Assembly: GCA_965228695.1 (NCBI GenBank)
Contig: CBDDIB010000002.1
Location: 2,046,001-2,110,000 of the forward strand
Reading direction: 5' to 3'
Source: JAJFJD01 sp965228695
GTDB lineage: Bacteria; Pseudomonadota; Alphaproteobacteria; UBA8366
Length of the DNA: 64,000 nucleotides
Under the pieces are notes generated by a model that saw only the letters and a list, made by a program, of their open reading frames with translations, was not told where the DNA came from and made no database searches. This document shows positions 17,715 to 25,884 of the stretch, in pieces (within the stretch, counting starts at the first letter, position 1; each line of letters starts with the position of its first letter). A program made the position numbers and the translations under genes.

Positions 17715-18204
17715 GGTGTCCTCCTTACAGAAAGAGGTGTGGTCGTATTACGCGACGCAATTCATTCGGCATGTTCATCGCGCCTGCCGCGATTGACGCT
17801 TCACCGAAGCAGGGGCGCGCCTTCACGCGCGAACCCCGCCGGCTTTCAGCGCGGCGGGGTTCTTTTTTGGCTTTCGCCTATTCTCGCCATTTATGGCGAG
17901 TGCAGATCTGAGATATTGCGTTACTGGGCCCTTTGCACCGCTCACTCGATTTAAATTTTTAGATTTTCGGCGGCTCTAGAGTTAAGCCGAGGCCTCTTGG
18001 CTTATCTCGATGAGCCGTGACCTCGTCATTGGGCGAGGTCTCAATGAATGGTCAGGTGGTCCCATGCTTGATGCACCCTCCTTCTTGAAATGATCCTCGC
18101 GATGATTTCGTCTCAAGCATAATTCCCGAGTGAAACCATCAGTAAGAGTGTGGACCTCGGCCGGGAACGAGTCAAGAACGTCCGCTCCGCGGTCGCAAGC
18201 GTCC
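17715..18204. other. Gene-poor interval between Usp and dodecin genes
   Basis: About 490 bases carry no credible coding frame. They contain the Usp ribosome site near 17720, a strong intrinsic terminator at 17831-17868 reading rightwards, an AT-rich stretch around 17949-17967 and a small hairpin with arms GACCTCG (18019-18025) and CGAGGTC (18034-18040). No right-facing gene ends just before the terminator, so an unannotated small RNA is possible, but no promoter for one is obvious. Confidence 0.6.
17831..17868 (+). terminator. Strong rho-independent terminator without an obvious upstream gene
   Basis: A perfect 11-bp stem (GAACCCCGCCG at 17831-17841 pairing with CGGCGGGGTTC at 17852-17862) with a 10-base loop is followed by six T residues. 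This reads on the plus strand. The nearest plus-strand gene upstream ends at 16723, more than 1.1 kb away and separated by a minus-strand gene. Confidence 0.85.
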
Positions 18205-18417
18205 TCAATCGTCATCCAATGTAAAGCCAACCCGCAGTGTCACCTGATAGTTTTCGGCTTTGCCGTCTTTGATCATTCCGCGGGTTTCAACAACTTCGAA
18301 CCAACGCAAATGATTAAGATTTTTGGAAGCGCGAGCGATCGCTTTATCGATTGCATCGCTGACGCTGTCCTTTGACGTGCCAACGACCCGAATTATGCGA
18401 TAGACGTGGTCGTCCAT
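18205..18417 (-). CDS. Dodecin family flavin-binding protein
   Basis: A 70-residue protein matching the small dodecin family in length and layout: DHVYRIIRVVGTSKDSVSDAI at the N-terminus forms strand one and the helix, LRWFEVVETRGMI contains the flavin-stacking Trp, and the C-terminal strand is NYQVTLRVGFTLDD. Dodecins assemble into hollow dodecamers that store riboflavin or FMN. I choose the ATG at 18417, which follows a GGGAGGGAG element, over an upstream start in the same frame. It is a single gene in a sparse region next to a stress protein, consistent with a stress or storage role. Confidence 0.88.
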   Translation of the reverse strand: MDDHVYRIIRVVGTSKDSVSDAIDKAIARASKNLNHLRWFEVVETRGMIKDGKAENYQVTLRVGFTLDDD

Positions 18418-18560
18418 AGCTCCCTCCCTTCGCATTTTTCGATTGGTCTACGAATGACCGCCCCCATTTGACCACAGCATTGTGTCTAAACGAAATCCCG
18501 CCACAATTAGGGCGAGACTTCGAAGGTCGTCCATTTGAAGCAGATCACGGTGCGGACGTC

Positions 18561-19427
18561 CTAGTAGGGCGTATCGCCTTGGATCGTGGTGCGGTGCATC
18601 GTGCGCGTGTGGACCGGGTCGTATGACGTGGCGCAATGCATCGTGCTGCGGTTGTCCCAGAACACCACATCGTCGGGCTGCCAAGCATGGCTATAGACCA
18701 ACGGATCGCGGGTCGCATGGATGTTGAGCTCGCGTAGCAAAGCCTCGCCGTCATCATCGTCCATGCCTTCGATGCCGATGGTGAAACCGTCGTTGACGAA
18801 CAGCGCCTTGCGTCCGCTTTCCGGATGCGTGCGGACGATGGGGTGCACGACCGGCGCGAAGCTCTTCTTTTGTTCCTCGTCCAGTTCGAATTTATCTTCG
18901 CCCTTGTGCGACCTGTCGATGTTGCGCATCGCCTTGAACCGTTCGAGATAGCTGTGCTTTGCTTTGCGCCCCTCGATCTTGCGCTTGAGGTCGTCGGCCA
19001 GCGTGTCATAGGCGCCGTACATATTGGCGAACAGGGTGTTCCCGCCCTCGGGCGGCACCTCGATCCCATATAGAATGGACCCGAGCGGCGGTTTGGCACG
19101 GTACGAGATATCGCTGTGCCAGTAGGCGCCGCCGTTGGCGGTCGGCTTGACGCCGCCGGCGCCGACATTCGACAGCACGATGATCTCCGGGTGCTCGGGC
19201 ATGAGATATTGCCGGACGAGGTGAATCTCCAAATCGCCGAAATTGCGGGTGAAGGCGATCTGTTGTTCGCTCGTCATGGATTGCTTCCGGAACACGAGCA
19301 CCGAATGCGCGCCGAGCGCCGTTCGCAACGCGGCGATCGTCTCCGCGTCCTGTGGCTCGCTGAGATCGACCCCAGCGACTTCGACGACGAAGTCGCTGTC
19401 GGTCAGGGGTTTCGTCGAAATCGGCAT
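18561..19427 (-). CDS. TauD/TfdA-family Fe(II)/2-oxoglutarate dioxygenase (1)
   Basis: A 288-residue non-haem iron dioxygenase. Iron ligands are visible as the HxD pair in YWHSDISY and a distal His in MHCATSYDP; the 2-oxoglutarate-binding Arg lies in MHRTTIQG. The N-terminus VEVAGVDLSEPQD is typical of the family. It is the last gene of a minus-strand cluster after a complete NMT1-type ABC importer and shares its domain layout with the dioxygenase at the other end of the cluster. The substrate is probably the imported compound, perhaps a sulfonate or a related organic acid, but this cannot be read from the sequence. The ATG at 19427 follows AGGAG. Confidence 0.9.
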   Translation of the reverse strand: MPISTKPLTDSDFVVEVAGVDLSEPQDAETIAALRTALGAHSVLVFRKQSMTSEQQIAFTRNFGDLEIHLVRQYLMPEHPEIIVLSNVGAGGVKPTANGGAYWHSDISYRAKPPLGSILYGIEVPPEGGNTLFANMYGAYDTLADDLKRKIEGRKAKHSYLERFKAMRNIDRSHKGEDKFELDEEQKKSFAPVVHPIVRTHPESGRKALFVNDGFTIGIEGMDDDDGEALLRELNIHATRDPLVYSHAWQPDDVVFWDNRSTMHCATSYDPVHTRTMHRTTIQGDTPY

Positions 19428-19504
19428 GGCATGCACTCCTGCTTGCAATATAGTTCGGGGAAGCGGGCGCATTCCCAGCCTCCGCTAACGCAAGCGGGGC
19501 TTAC

Positions 19505-20386
19505 TTAGCGCTGCATGCCCCACTTGCTGATCGTGTTCAGTTCGATGTTGCGGAAAATCACGTTCTCCACGATCAAGCCGACCAGGATGACCATGAACAA
19601 GGCTGCAAAGACGTATGGCGTGTCGAGATTGTCGCCCTTCTCGAAGATCATCCAGCCGAGGCCGCCTTTACCGGCGGCCGCGCCGAAGACCAGTTCCGCG
19701 CCGATCAAGGTCCGCCAGGCAAACGCCCAGCCGATCTTCAGACCGATCAGGATTGCCGGGAATGCCGCGGGCACCAGGATCTTGAGGATGTATGGGATGC
19801 TCCGCAGGCCGTAGTTGCGACCGACCATTCGCAGCGTTTCGCTGACGCCCATGAACCCGACATGCGTGCTCAGGGCCACCGCCCAGAGGACCGAGTGGAT
19901 GGTTACGAAAACCAGGCTCGGAATGCCGAGCCCGAACCAGAGCATGGCAAGCGGCAGCAGCGAAATCGCCGGTAGCGGCTGGAACATCGCCGTCATGGTG
20001 CTGAGAAAATCGCTGCCGATGCGCGTGGACACGGCCAACACCAGGAAGACGGCGGCCATTGCCAGCCCTGCCGCGTATCCCAGCAACAGGACGTAGAGCG
20101 AAATCCAGACCTTCTCGAACATCTCACCGCTGACGAGGGTCTCCCAAAGAACATCCGCGCTGGCGAAGAAGCTCGGGAACAGCAGCGGTTCCGGCTGTGC
20201 GATCATCGTATAGGCCTGCCACGCGACGACCAGACCCAATAGGATCGACATCTTGCGGACGGCATTGATGTTGGAAATCCGCTCGAAAAGCGACAGTTGC
20301 CGTTCGACGTCGACATTCGTCGCGTCTTTCAGCCCGTCGACCTCGAATTCCGGCCGGACGTAGATATCGAGTGCTTTATCGCTCAT
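19505..20386 (-). CDS. ABC importer permease, SsuC/TauC-type (1)
   Basis: A 293-residue inner-membrane permease with about six hydrophobic segments. The EAA-type loop appears in the region from MVGRNYGLRSIPYIL to AFPAILIGLKIGWAFAWRTLIGAELVFG, which is the ATPase-contact and core signature of the SsuC/TauC/NrtB group. It starts with a cytoplasmic segment of about 45 residues. The ATG at 20386 lies 5 bases after the stop of the second permease, with which it shares the LYIRPEFE/IYVRPEFE N-terminus, so the two arose by duplication. It forms a heteromeric channel with the second permease and the ATPase. Confidence 0.9.
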   Translation of the reverse strand: MSDKALDIYVRPEFEVDGLKDATNVDVERQLSLFERISNINAVRKMSILLGLVVAWQAYTMIAQPEPLLFPSFFASADVLWETLVSGEMFEKVWISLYVLLLGYAAGLAMAAVFLVLAVSTRIGSDFLSTMTAMFQPLPAISLLPLAMLWFGLGIPSLVFVTIHSVLWAVALSTHVGFMGVSETLRMVGRNYGLRSIPYILKILVPAAFPAILIGLKIGWAFAWRTLIGAELVFGAAAGKGGLGWMIFEKGDNLDTPYVFAALFMVILVGLIVENVIFRNIELNTISKWGMQR

Positions 20387-20390
20387 CGCA

Positions 20391-21314
20391 TTAGCTCTGT
20401 TGCATGCCCCATTTGCGGATCGTCCGGTCTTCCACATTCCGGAACAGGCCGTTTTCGATAACGATTCCAACTATGATCACCGTGAAGAGCCCGGCGAACA
20501 CGTATGGCGTCTGGTTTTCCATTTGATTCTGGAAAATGATCCAACCCAAGCCGCCCGCATTGCCGCCTTCGGCGCCCAACTGACCGGACGTGTCCATGAC
20601 CTGACCGCCAAAGACAAGTTCGGCCGCGATCAAGGTGCGCCAGGCAAAGGCCCAGCCGATGCGCAGCCCCGTCAGGATCGACGGGAAGGCCGCCGGGATC
20701 AGGATTTTGCAGATATACGGCAACCCTTTCAGGCCGTAGTTTCGGCCCACCATGCGCATCGTTTCACTGACGCCCTGGAAGCCGGAATGCGTGTTCAAGG
20801 CGACCGGCCAGATGATCGAGTGAAGCAGCGTGAAGATGACCGCCTGATTGCCGAGTCCGAACCAGATCATCGCCAACGGCAGCAGTGCAATAGCCGGCAG
20901 CGGGTTGAGCATTGCCGTCAATGTGGTCAGCAGATCGCTGCCGAACCGGGTCCAGACGCCAAAGACCACCAACACGGCGGCGATTGAGATGCCGATGACA
21001 TAACCGGTGACCAACAGGCTCAACGAGTTCCAGATGTTGGTCAGCAGTCCGGCGTTCACCAGCGCGTCGATCAGTGCGGTGAAAGTCTTCGTAAAGGTCG
21101 GGAACATCAACTCGTTGATGCCGCCTAGTCGCGTATAGAGTTCCCAGGCAACGACCAGCGTGACGAGCACGGTAAACTTCCGTACCGGGTCCATATTCGA
21201 GATACGTTCCCAAAGCGACAGCCGGCGCTCGATGTCGCCGATCACCGCTTTTTCGATAGCCGGATTTTCGAACTCCGGTCGGATGTAAAGCGAGATCGCT
21301 TTCACATCAGCCAT
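20391..21314 (-). CDS. ABC importer permease, SsuC/TauC-type (2)
   Basis: A 307-residue paralogue of the neighbouring permease, with the same N-terminus (ISLYIRPEFENP), the same MVGRNYGLKGLPYICKILIPAA-type region and AFPSILTGLRIGWAFAWRTLI. It differs by an insertion of about 15 residues (near DTSGQLGAEGGNAGG) before the last helices. Its start overlaps the end of the ATPase gene by 8 bases. Paired, non-identical permeases in one importer are seen in some NMT1/TauA-type systems. Substrate unknown. Confidence 0.9.
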   Translation of the reverse strand: MADVKAISLYIRPEFENPAIEKAVIGDIERRLSLWERISNMDPVRKFTVLVTLVVAWELYTRLGGINELMFPTFTKTFTALIDALVNAGLLTNIWNSLSLLVTGYVIGISIAAVLVVFGVWTRFGSDLLTTLTAMLNPLPAIALLPLAMIWFGLGNQAVIFTLLHSIIWPVALNTHSGFQGVSETMRMVGRNYGLKGLPYICKILIPAAFPSILTGLRIGWAFAWRTLIAAELVFGGQVMDTSGQLGAEGGNAGGLGWIIFQNQMENQTPYVFAGLFTVIIVGIVIENGLFRNVEDRTIRKWGMQQS

Positions 21315-22158
21315 GGTTGACTACCTCATCCTCCAGAACGCGGTCGGCAAAGATCATGTTGTGGATCTTGGTCTGCAATTCGGCAAATCCGTCTTCGCCG
21401 ATCGTCGCGTGCGAATGGTCGTGGGCGTTCAGTTCCGCTTTCACCTGTCCCGGATGAGGGGACATGATGAGAATGCGGCTGCCGACGATCACGGCTTCCT
21501 CGATCGAATGCGTGACGAAGAGCACGGTGAATTTCGTATCCTCCCACAACGCCAGGAGTTCTTCCTGCATCTGGCGTCGGGTCAGGGCGTCCAGCGCGGC
21601 GAACGGCTCGTCCATAAGCAGGATCGCCGGTTCCATCGCCATGCCGCGCGCAATCGCGACGCGTTGCTTCATACCGCCCGACAGCATGTGCGGGTAGGTA
21701 TCCTCGAAGCGATCCAGCTTGACCTTCTGGATATACTCCATGGCGATGTCGTTGGCTTCGTTCTTATTGCTGCAGCGCCCGCCGTTCATCAGGGCGAAGG
21801 TGATGTTCTCCTTGACCGTTTTCCACGGGAGAAGCTGGTCGAATTCCTGGAACACCATCACGCGGTCCGGTCCCGGTTCCGTGACGATGTTGCCGTTCAG
21901 CCGCATCTCGCCTTCGACCGGATGAAGATAACCGGCGACGGCTTTCAGCAAGGTCGATTTACCGCAGCCGGACGGCCCAAGAATGACGAAGCGGTCGGCC
22001 TCGAACACCTGGAACCCGACTCGATAGGTCGCCGTAATCAAATGTTCCTTTGTCTTGTACTGGATCGTAACGCCCTCGACGTCGAGGATCGGGGCGTTCG
22101 GCTGGGGAGCGGTGGACGTCGCGTCCACCGCTCCGGTCGTCGTTACCTCTGAGGGCAT
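21307..22158 (-). CDS. ABC importer ATP-binding protein, SsuB/TauB-type
   Basis: A 283-residue cytoplasmic ATPase. Walker A is GPSGCGKST (about residues 59-67), the Q-loop is in MVFQEFDQLLPW, the signature is LSGGMKQRVAIARGMA and Walker B is ILLMDEPFAALDALTR, followed by the switch His in FVTHSIEEAV. These are the features of sulfonate, nitrate and taurine importers. It lies between the binding protein gene, 8 bases upstream, and the permeases. Confidence 0.95.
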   Translation of the reverse strand: MPSEVTTTGAVDATSTAPQPNAPILDVEGVTIQYKTKEHLITATYRVGFQVFEADRFVILGPSGCGKSTLLKAVAGYLHPVEGEMRLNGNIVTEPGPDRVMVFQEFDQLLPWKTVKENITFALMNGGRCSNKNEANDIAMEYIQKVKLDRFEDTYPHMLSGGMKQRVAIARGMAMEPAILLMDEPFAALDALTRRQMQEELLALWEDTKFTVLFVTHSIEEAVIVGSRILIMSPHPGQVKAELNAHDHSHATIGEDGFAELQTKIHNMIFADRVLEDEVVNHG

Positions 22159-22165
22159 CTTCGAC

Positions 22166-23182
22166 TTAGCCGCCGTTCAAGCCGTGATTGTTCGGCATGT
22201 AGTAGTCTTTCCAGCTCTTGGCTTGCGGAATATCGCCAATCTTATGCAGGAAGTTGGCGTATTTCATCGTGTGCTGCGGCAACTCCGAAAATGCGATTTC
22301 CTTCGGGTTCGTCAGCAGCGCCTTCACGAGTTCCGGCTTCAGCTTCGATTTGGTGTACTTGATGAAGACTTCCGCGGCCTTTTCCGGGTTCGCCTTGATC
22401 CAGGCATAGGCTTCGCGATACGCACCGATCACCGCCGCGTAGGTCTTCGGATTGTCCTTGCGGAACTTCTCATTCGTGCTCATGACCAGAACCGAATGCT
22501 CGCCGCCCAGGATGTCGTAGGACGTGATGACGGTGCGGATCTTGTCGTTCTGCAGTTCCTGATAGGAATACGGCAGCGTCGCAAAGTGGCTCTTAACCGT
22601 CTGGCCGCCGGACATCAGGGCCGCGAGCGCGATCGGATGCTTCATCGATACGACGAGATGATCGAGCTTGTCGGCTTGGCCCCACTTTTTGGCCGCAAAC
22701 ATCTGCAACGTCACCGCCTGAATCGAAACCTTGGCGGCCGGCGTGGCGATCTTGTGGTCCTTGACGTTGAGGTAATCTTCGACCGTCTTCACGCTGGGAT
22801 CGTTGGTGTTCAGCTTCAACGGCATATTCGCCATGCTGATGGCGACCTTGAAGCGGCCCTTCGTTTTGCCCCAAAGCTTGAGGGCCGGGCCGACACCATG
22901 GGCGCCGAAGTCGATCGTGTTGGCGAGCAATGCCTTATTGATGTTGGCGCCACCGCTGATCTTGAACATTTGAATCTTCGGTGCGGGGATGCCTTGCTTC
23001 TTGGCATGTTTCTCGATCAGGCCGAATTCCATAACGGCGTGCAGCGGCACGTAGAGGAGTCCGAACTGCTGGGCCATTTTGACGGTGTCGGTCTCTGCGC
23101 TGGCCGTCGACGCGGCGCCGAATGCGACCAAGGCGGCCATTGCCGGACCGGCGATGACTTTTGTGAGGGTAGAGCGCTTCAT
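22166..23182 (-). CDS. ABC importer periplasmic substrate-binding protein, NMT1/TauA-type
   Basis: A 338-residue protein with a Sec signal peptide (basic MKRSTLTK, hydrophobic core, Ala-rich ASTASA cleavage site near residue 29). The mature part has the NMT1/TauA motifs KISGGANINKALLANTIDFGAHG and later VIGAYREAYAWIKANPEKAAE. The ATG at 23182 follows GGGAGG. It captures the ligand in the periplasm for the two permeases and the ATPase encoded next. The ligand could be a sulfonate, a pyrimidine precursor or another small acid; no residue set identifies it. The 240-bp gap upstream probably holds the transporter promoter. Confidence 0.9.
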   Translation of the reverse strand: MKRSTLTKVIAGPAMAALVAFGAASTASAETDTVKMAQQFGLLYVPLHAVMEFGLIEKHAKKQGIPAPKIQMFKISGGANINKALLANTIDFGAHGVGPALKLWGKTKGRFKVAISMANMPLKLNTNDPSVKTVEDYLNVKDHKIATPAAKVSIQAVTLQMFAAKKWGQADKLDHLVVSMKHPIALAALMSGGQTVKSHFATLPYSYQELQNDKIRTVITSYDILGGEHSVLVMSTNEKFRKDNPKTYAAVIGAYREAYAWIKANPEKAAEVFIKYTKSKLKPELVKALLTNPKEIAFSELPQHTMKYANFLHKIGDIPQAKSWKDYYMPNNHGLNGG

Positions 23183-23422
23183 TAAATGCCTCCCTAAGCA
23201 TGTGATTTTCATTGCTGATTGGAACAGCAACGGATGAATCGGTTCCCCGTAAAATTCATTGTATCATTTTTTAGCGCGCGATGAGGACCGCATGCCGCAG
23301 GAACCGTTGAGTGATTGTTTACAATATTGTCATCCGGCGTAAATGCAAATTTTCGTTTTTGGCTGGATGCGGCCAGAAAAGCGATTTGCTGAAATGATTT
23401 AGCGGCGGCGTGTGCATTCTAT

Positions 23423-24280
23423 TTATGCGAACGGCGCATCTCCTTGAATCGTTGCGCGATGCATGTGGCGGGGCTCCGCCATGTCGTAGTCCGCCACGGC
23501 GCGATGCATGAGGCAGCGATTGTCCCAGAAGACAAGGTCGCGCGGTTGCCATTGATGCCGGTAGATGAACTCCGGGCGGGTCGCATGGGCGAACAGGAAA
23601 TCGAGAACTGCTCGGCTTTCGTCCTCCGTCATGCCGACGATGCTGGCGGTGAATCCTGGATTGACGTAAAGCGCCTTCCGGCCGGAGTCGGGATGAGTCC
23701 GGACGATCGGATGTGTCACCGGCGGCACCTTTGCCTTTTCCCCTTCGGTCATCGGCGGGCGTCCCGGCAGTTTGGAGAACACCGTGTCATAGGCGTGCGT
23801 GTAGTCATGCACCGCCTGCAGATCGCCGATGAGCGATTTCATCGTGTCTGACAGCATTTCATAGGCGAGATACATATTCGCGAACATCGTATCGCCGCCG
23901 GTCTTCGGAATTTTAACCGCGTTCAGCATCGAGCCGAGCGCCGGCTGCGGCATGTAGGACAGATCCGAATGCCAATATTGGCCGGCATAGATCGCGCCCT
24001 TGGGTTTGCCGTCTTCCTGAACGTTCGAGACGAGAAAAACCTTCGGGTTCTCTTCGTGCTGAAATCCTTCCAGCAGGTGGGGCACCGACTCGCCGAACAA
24101 TCCGCTGAACGCGACGAGTTGTTCGGGCGTGAGAGTTTGGTCCCGGAAAACCAGCACCGAATGATCGATGAAGGCCTGCCGTACGGTTTCCAGAAGATTG
24201 CCGCCGAGCGGTTCCGACAGGTCGAGACCACGCAATTCGGCACCGAGCGCGCCACCGAGACGATTGATTTCAAGCGCCAT
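23423..24280 (-). CDS. TauD/TfdA-family Fe(II)/2-oxoglutarate dioxygenase (2)
   Basis: A 285-residue non-haem iron dioxygenase. The HxD iron ligands are in YWHSDLSYMPQP, the distal His is in CLMHRAVADYDMAEP, and the 2-oxoglutarate-binding Arg is in HMHRATIQG. It shares the domain layout and many segments of the dioxygenase at 18561-19427 but is clearly a distinct paralogue. It lies upstream of the binding-protein gene on the same strand; the 240-bp gap between them suggests separate or secondary promoters. Divergent from it is the Sdh/Frd-fumarase module. Substrate unknown. Confidence 0.9.
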   Translation of the reverse strand: MALEINRLGGALGAELRGLDLSEPLGGNLLETVRQAFIDHSVLVFRDQTLTPEQLVAFSGLFGESVPHLLEGFQHEENPKVFLVSNVQEDGKPKGAIYAGQYWHSDLSYMPQPALGSMLNAVKIPKTGGDTMFANMYLAYEMLSDTMKSLIGDLQAVHDYTHAYDTVFSKLPGRPPMTEGEKAKVPPVTHPIVRTHPDSGRKALYVNPGFTASIVGMTEDESRAVLDFLFAHATRPEFIYRHQWQPRDLVFWDNRCLMHRAVADYDMAEPRHMHRATIQGDAPFA

Positions 24281-24313
24281 TGTGGTTGACCTCCCGAAAA
24301 ATTGTTGACTTTA

Positions 24314-24352
24314 TTGTCGACGATTTGACCGGTGGGTCAATGTCGGCGACAA
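24314..24352. promoter_or_regulatory. Nested inverted repeat in divergent promoter region
   Basis: An inner dyad TTGACC-N4-GGTCAA (24325-24330 and 24335-24340) is flanked by an outer dyad TTGTCG (24314-24319) and CGACAA (24347-24352), spaced 5 and 6 bases from the inner arms. It lies between the TauD-type gene (starting leftwards at 24280) and the iron-sulfur subunit gene (starting rightwards at 24455). It is a good candidate operator for a dimeric regulator, but no regulator gene is adjacent. Confidence 0.55.
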
Positions 24353-24454
24353 ATATTTTGCCGGACGTGGCTTGCCGGTGGGCGTTGGTGGCTCATACTC
24401 TGGAATAGAGCACCAAGGCGGACAGGCGGCGTCGCGCACCGCCAGGGAGGGATT

Positions 24455-25189
24455 TTGTCCGAACAGAACAAGGCCGGGGCGACCATCACGGTCGAAATCT
24501 GGCGGGGCCGCCAAGACGGCCATTTCGACAGCTTTTCGGTCCCGCATGAAGAGAAGCAGACGATCCTCGACGTGGTGACGTATATTCAGCGGCGCCTCGA
24601 TCCGACGGTATCCTATCGCTTTGCCTGCCGGATCGGCATGTGCGGGTCCTGTGCGATGATGGTCAACGGCGCGCCGCGCTGGACCTGCCGCACGCACGCC
24701 TCAAAGGTGGTGCAGGACGGCAAGATCCGGCTACAGCCGTTGCGGAATCTGCCGGTGATCAAGGATTTGGTCACCGACATGACCGAATTCTTCGACAAAT
24801 GGCAGAAGGCCGGCGGCCGCTTCGAGCCGAGCCAGCCCGGGTCGCAGGAGTTCGCCGAAGTTTCCCCGGAAAGCAAGGAACGCGCGGCGGCGAGCGCCGG
24901 GATCGAGTGCATCGGCTGCGGCGTCTGCTATGCCGCCTGTGATGTGGTCGCATGGAATCCCGACTATCTCGGACCCGCCCAGTTAAACCGCGCCTGGACG
25001 CTGGTGAACGATGTGCGCGACGCGGACCGCAAGGGACATTTGGCCGCGGTCGCCGTCGATGCCGGGTGCCATGCCTGCCATAGTCATCAGAATTGCACAC
25101 GGTATTGCCCGAAGAGCCTAAACCCCACCGCGTCCATCGCCGGGTTGAAGCGGGCGACGCTGACGGCGGCGCTCAAGGGCGACCTATGA
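24455..25189 (+). CDS. Succinate dehydrogenase/fumarate reductase iron-sulfur subunit
   Basis: A 244-residue protein with the three usual cysteine sets: a [2Fe-2S] group around CRIGMCGSC with a further Cys at WTC, a CIGCGVCYAAC ferredoxin-like set, and a C-terminal set CHACHSHQNCTRYCP. It carries electrons between the flavoprotein and the membrane anchors. I start at a TTG (LSEQNKAG) because GGGAGG lies directly upstream and no ATG or GTG fits; this start is tentative. It opens a six-gene operon with overlapping stops and starts and is divergent from a TauD-type dioxygenase. Gene order B-C-D-A is not the common C-D-A-B. Confidence 0.9.
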   Translation: MSEQNKAGATITVEIWRGRQDGHFDSFSVPHEEKQTILDVVTYIQRRLDPTVSYRFACRIGMCGSCAMMVNGAPRWTCRTHASKVVQDGKIRLQPLRNLPVIKDLVTDMTEFFDKWQKAGGRFEPSQPGSQEFAEVSPESKERAAASAGIECIGCGVCYAACDVVAWNPDYLGPAQLNRAWTLVNDVRDADRKGHLAAVAVDAGCHACHSHQNCTRYCPKSLNPTASIAGLKRATLTAALKGDL

Positions 25190-25521
25190 CCGGCCGCGTC
25201 GAACTATGGCTCTATGTCGCGCAACGGCTGAGCGCGATGGTGCTGGCGCCGCTGGTCATCGTTCATATCGGGACGATGATCTATGCCATCCGTGACGGAT
25301 TGACCGCGGCCGAGATATTGGGCCGCACCGAAGGCAGCATCCTCTGGGCGTGTTTCTACGGTCTGTTCGTCATCGCGGCCGCGGTGCACGGTTCGATCGG
25401 CCTCCGGTCCATCCTGCGGGAAATGACGGCCTGGCGCAGCAAATCGCTCGACGTCGCCGCCGGCGCATTCTGTCTTATGATCCTGGTGCTGGGGCTGCGG
25501 GCGGTGGAGGCGGTGACATGA
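25186..25521 (+). CDS. Membrane anchor subunit, SdhC-like
   Basis: A 111-residue integral membrane protein with three hydrophobic helices. The N-terminal sequence VELWLYVAQRLSAMVLAPLV, with HIGTMIYAIRD after it, and a second His in AAVHGSIGLR resemble quinone- and haem-binding anchor subunits. Its ATG overlaps the TGA of the iron-sulfur subunit gene (ATGA). Assigned as an anchor from position and topology rather than from strong sequence signatures. Confidence 0.72.
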   Translation: MTGRVELWLYVAQRLSAMVLAPLVIVHIGTMIYAIRDGLTAAEILGRTEGSILWACFYGLFVIAAAVHGSIGLRSILREMTAWRSKSLDVAAGAFCLMILVLGLRAVEAVT

Positions 25522-25865
25522 GCCAAAGCTGGCCGACCCGCAATCACCCGACCTATTGGGCCTTCATCCTGCATCGGGTGTCGGGACTGGGACTCGCACT
25601 GTTCCTGCCGGCCCATCTCTATGTCCTGTCGCTGGCGCTGGAAGGCGAGGCGGCGCTCGACGGGTTCCTGCGGTGGACCGAAAACCCGATGGTGAAGATC
25701 GCGGAGACCGGGTTGGTGATCCTGCTCGCGGTCCACATGGCCGGCGGCCTCCGCCTTTTGGCCCTGGAGTTCTTGCCTTGGCGGGATTGGCAGAAGACAT
25801 TGATAGCGGTGACCAGCGGATTCGCGCTTATGGTTGGGCTCGTGTTCCTGCTCGGCGCCTACTAG
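25518..25865 (+). CDS. Membrane anchor subunit, SdhC/SdhD-like
   Basis: A 115-residue membrane protein with three hydrophobic helices. The segment AFILHRVSGLGLALFLPAHL matches the succinate dehydrogenase cytochrome b anchor signature (HRxSG), and LAVHMAGGLRLL carries the haem-ligand-type His. Its ATG overlaps the preceding stop, so the two anchors are translationally coupled. It would form the quinone site in the inner membrane. Confidence 0.82.
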   Translation: MSQSWPTRNHPTYWAFILHRVSGLGLALFLPAHLYVLSLALEGEAALDGFLRWTENPMVKIAETGLVILLAVHMAGGLRLLALEFLPWRDWQKTLIAVTSGFALMVGLVFLLGAY

Positions 25866-25884
25866 AGAAACGGTTGGATAGACC

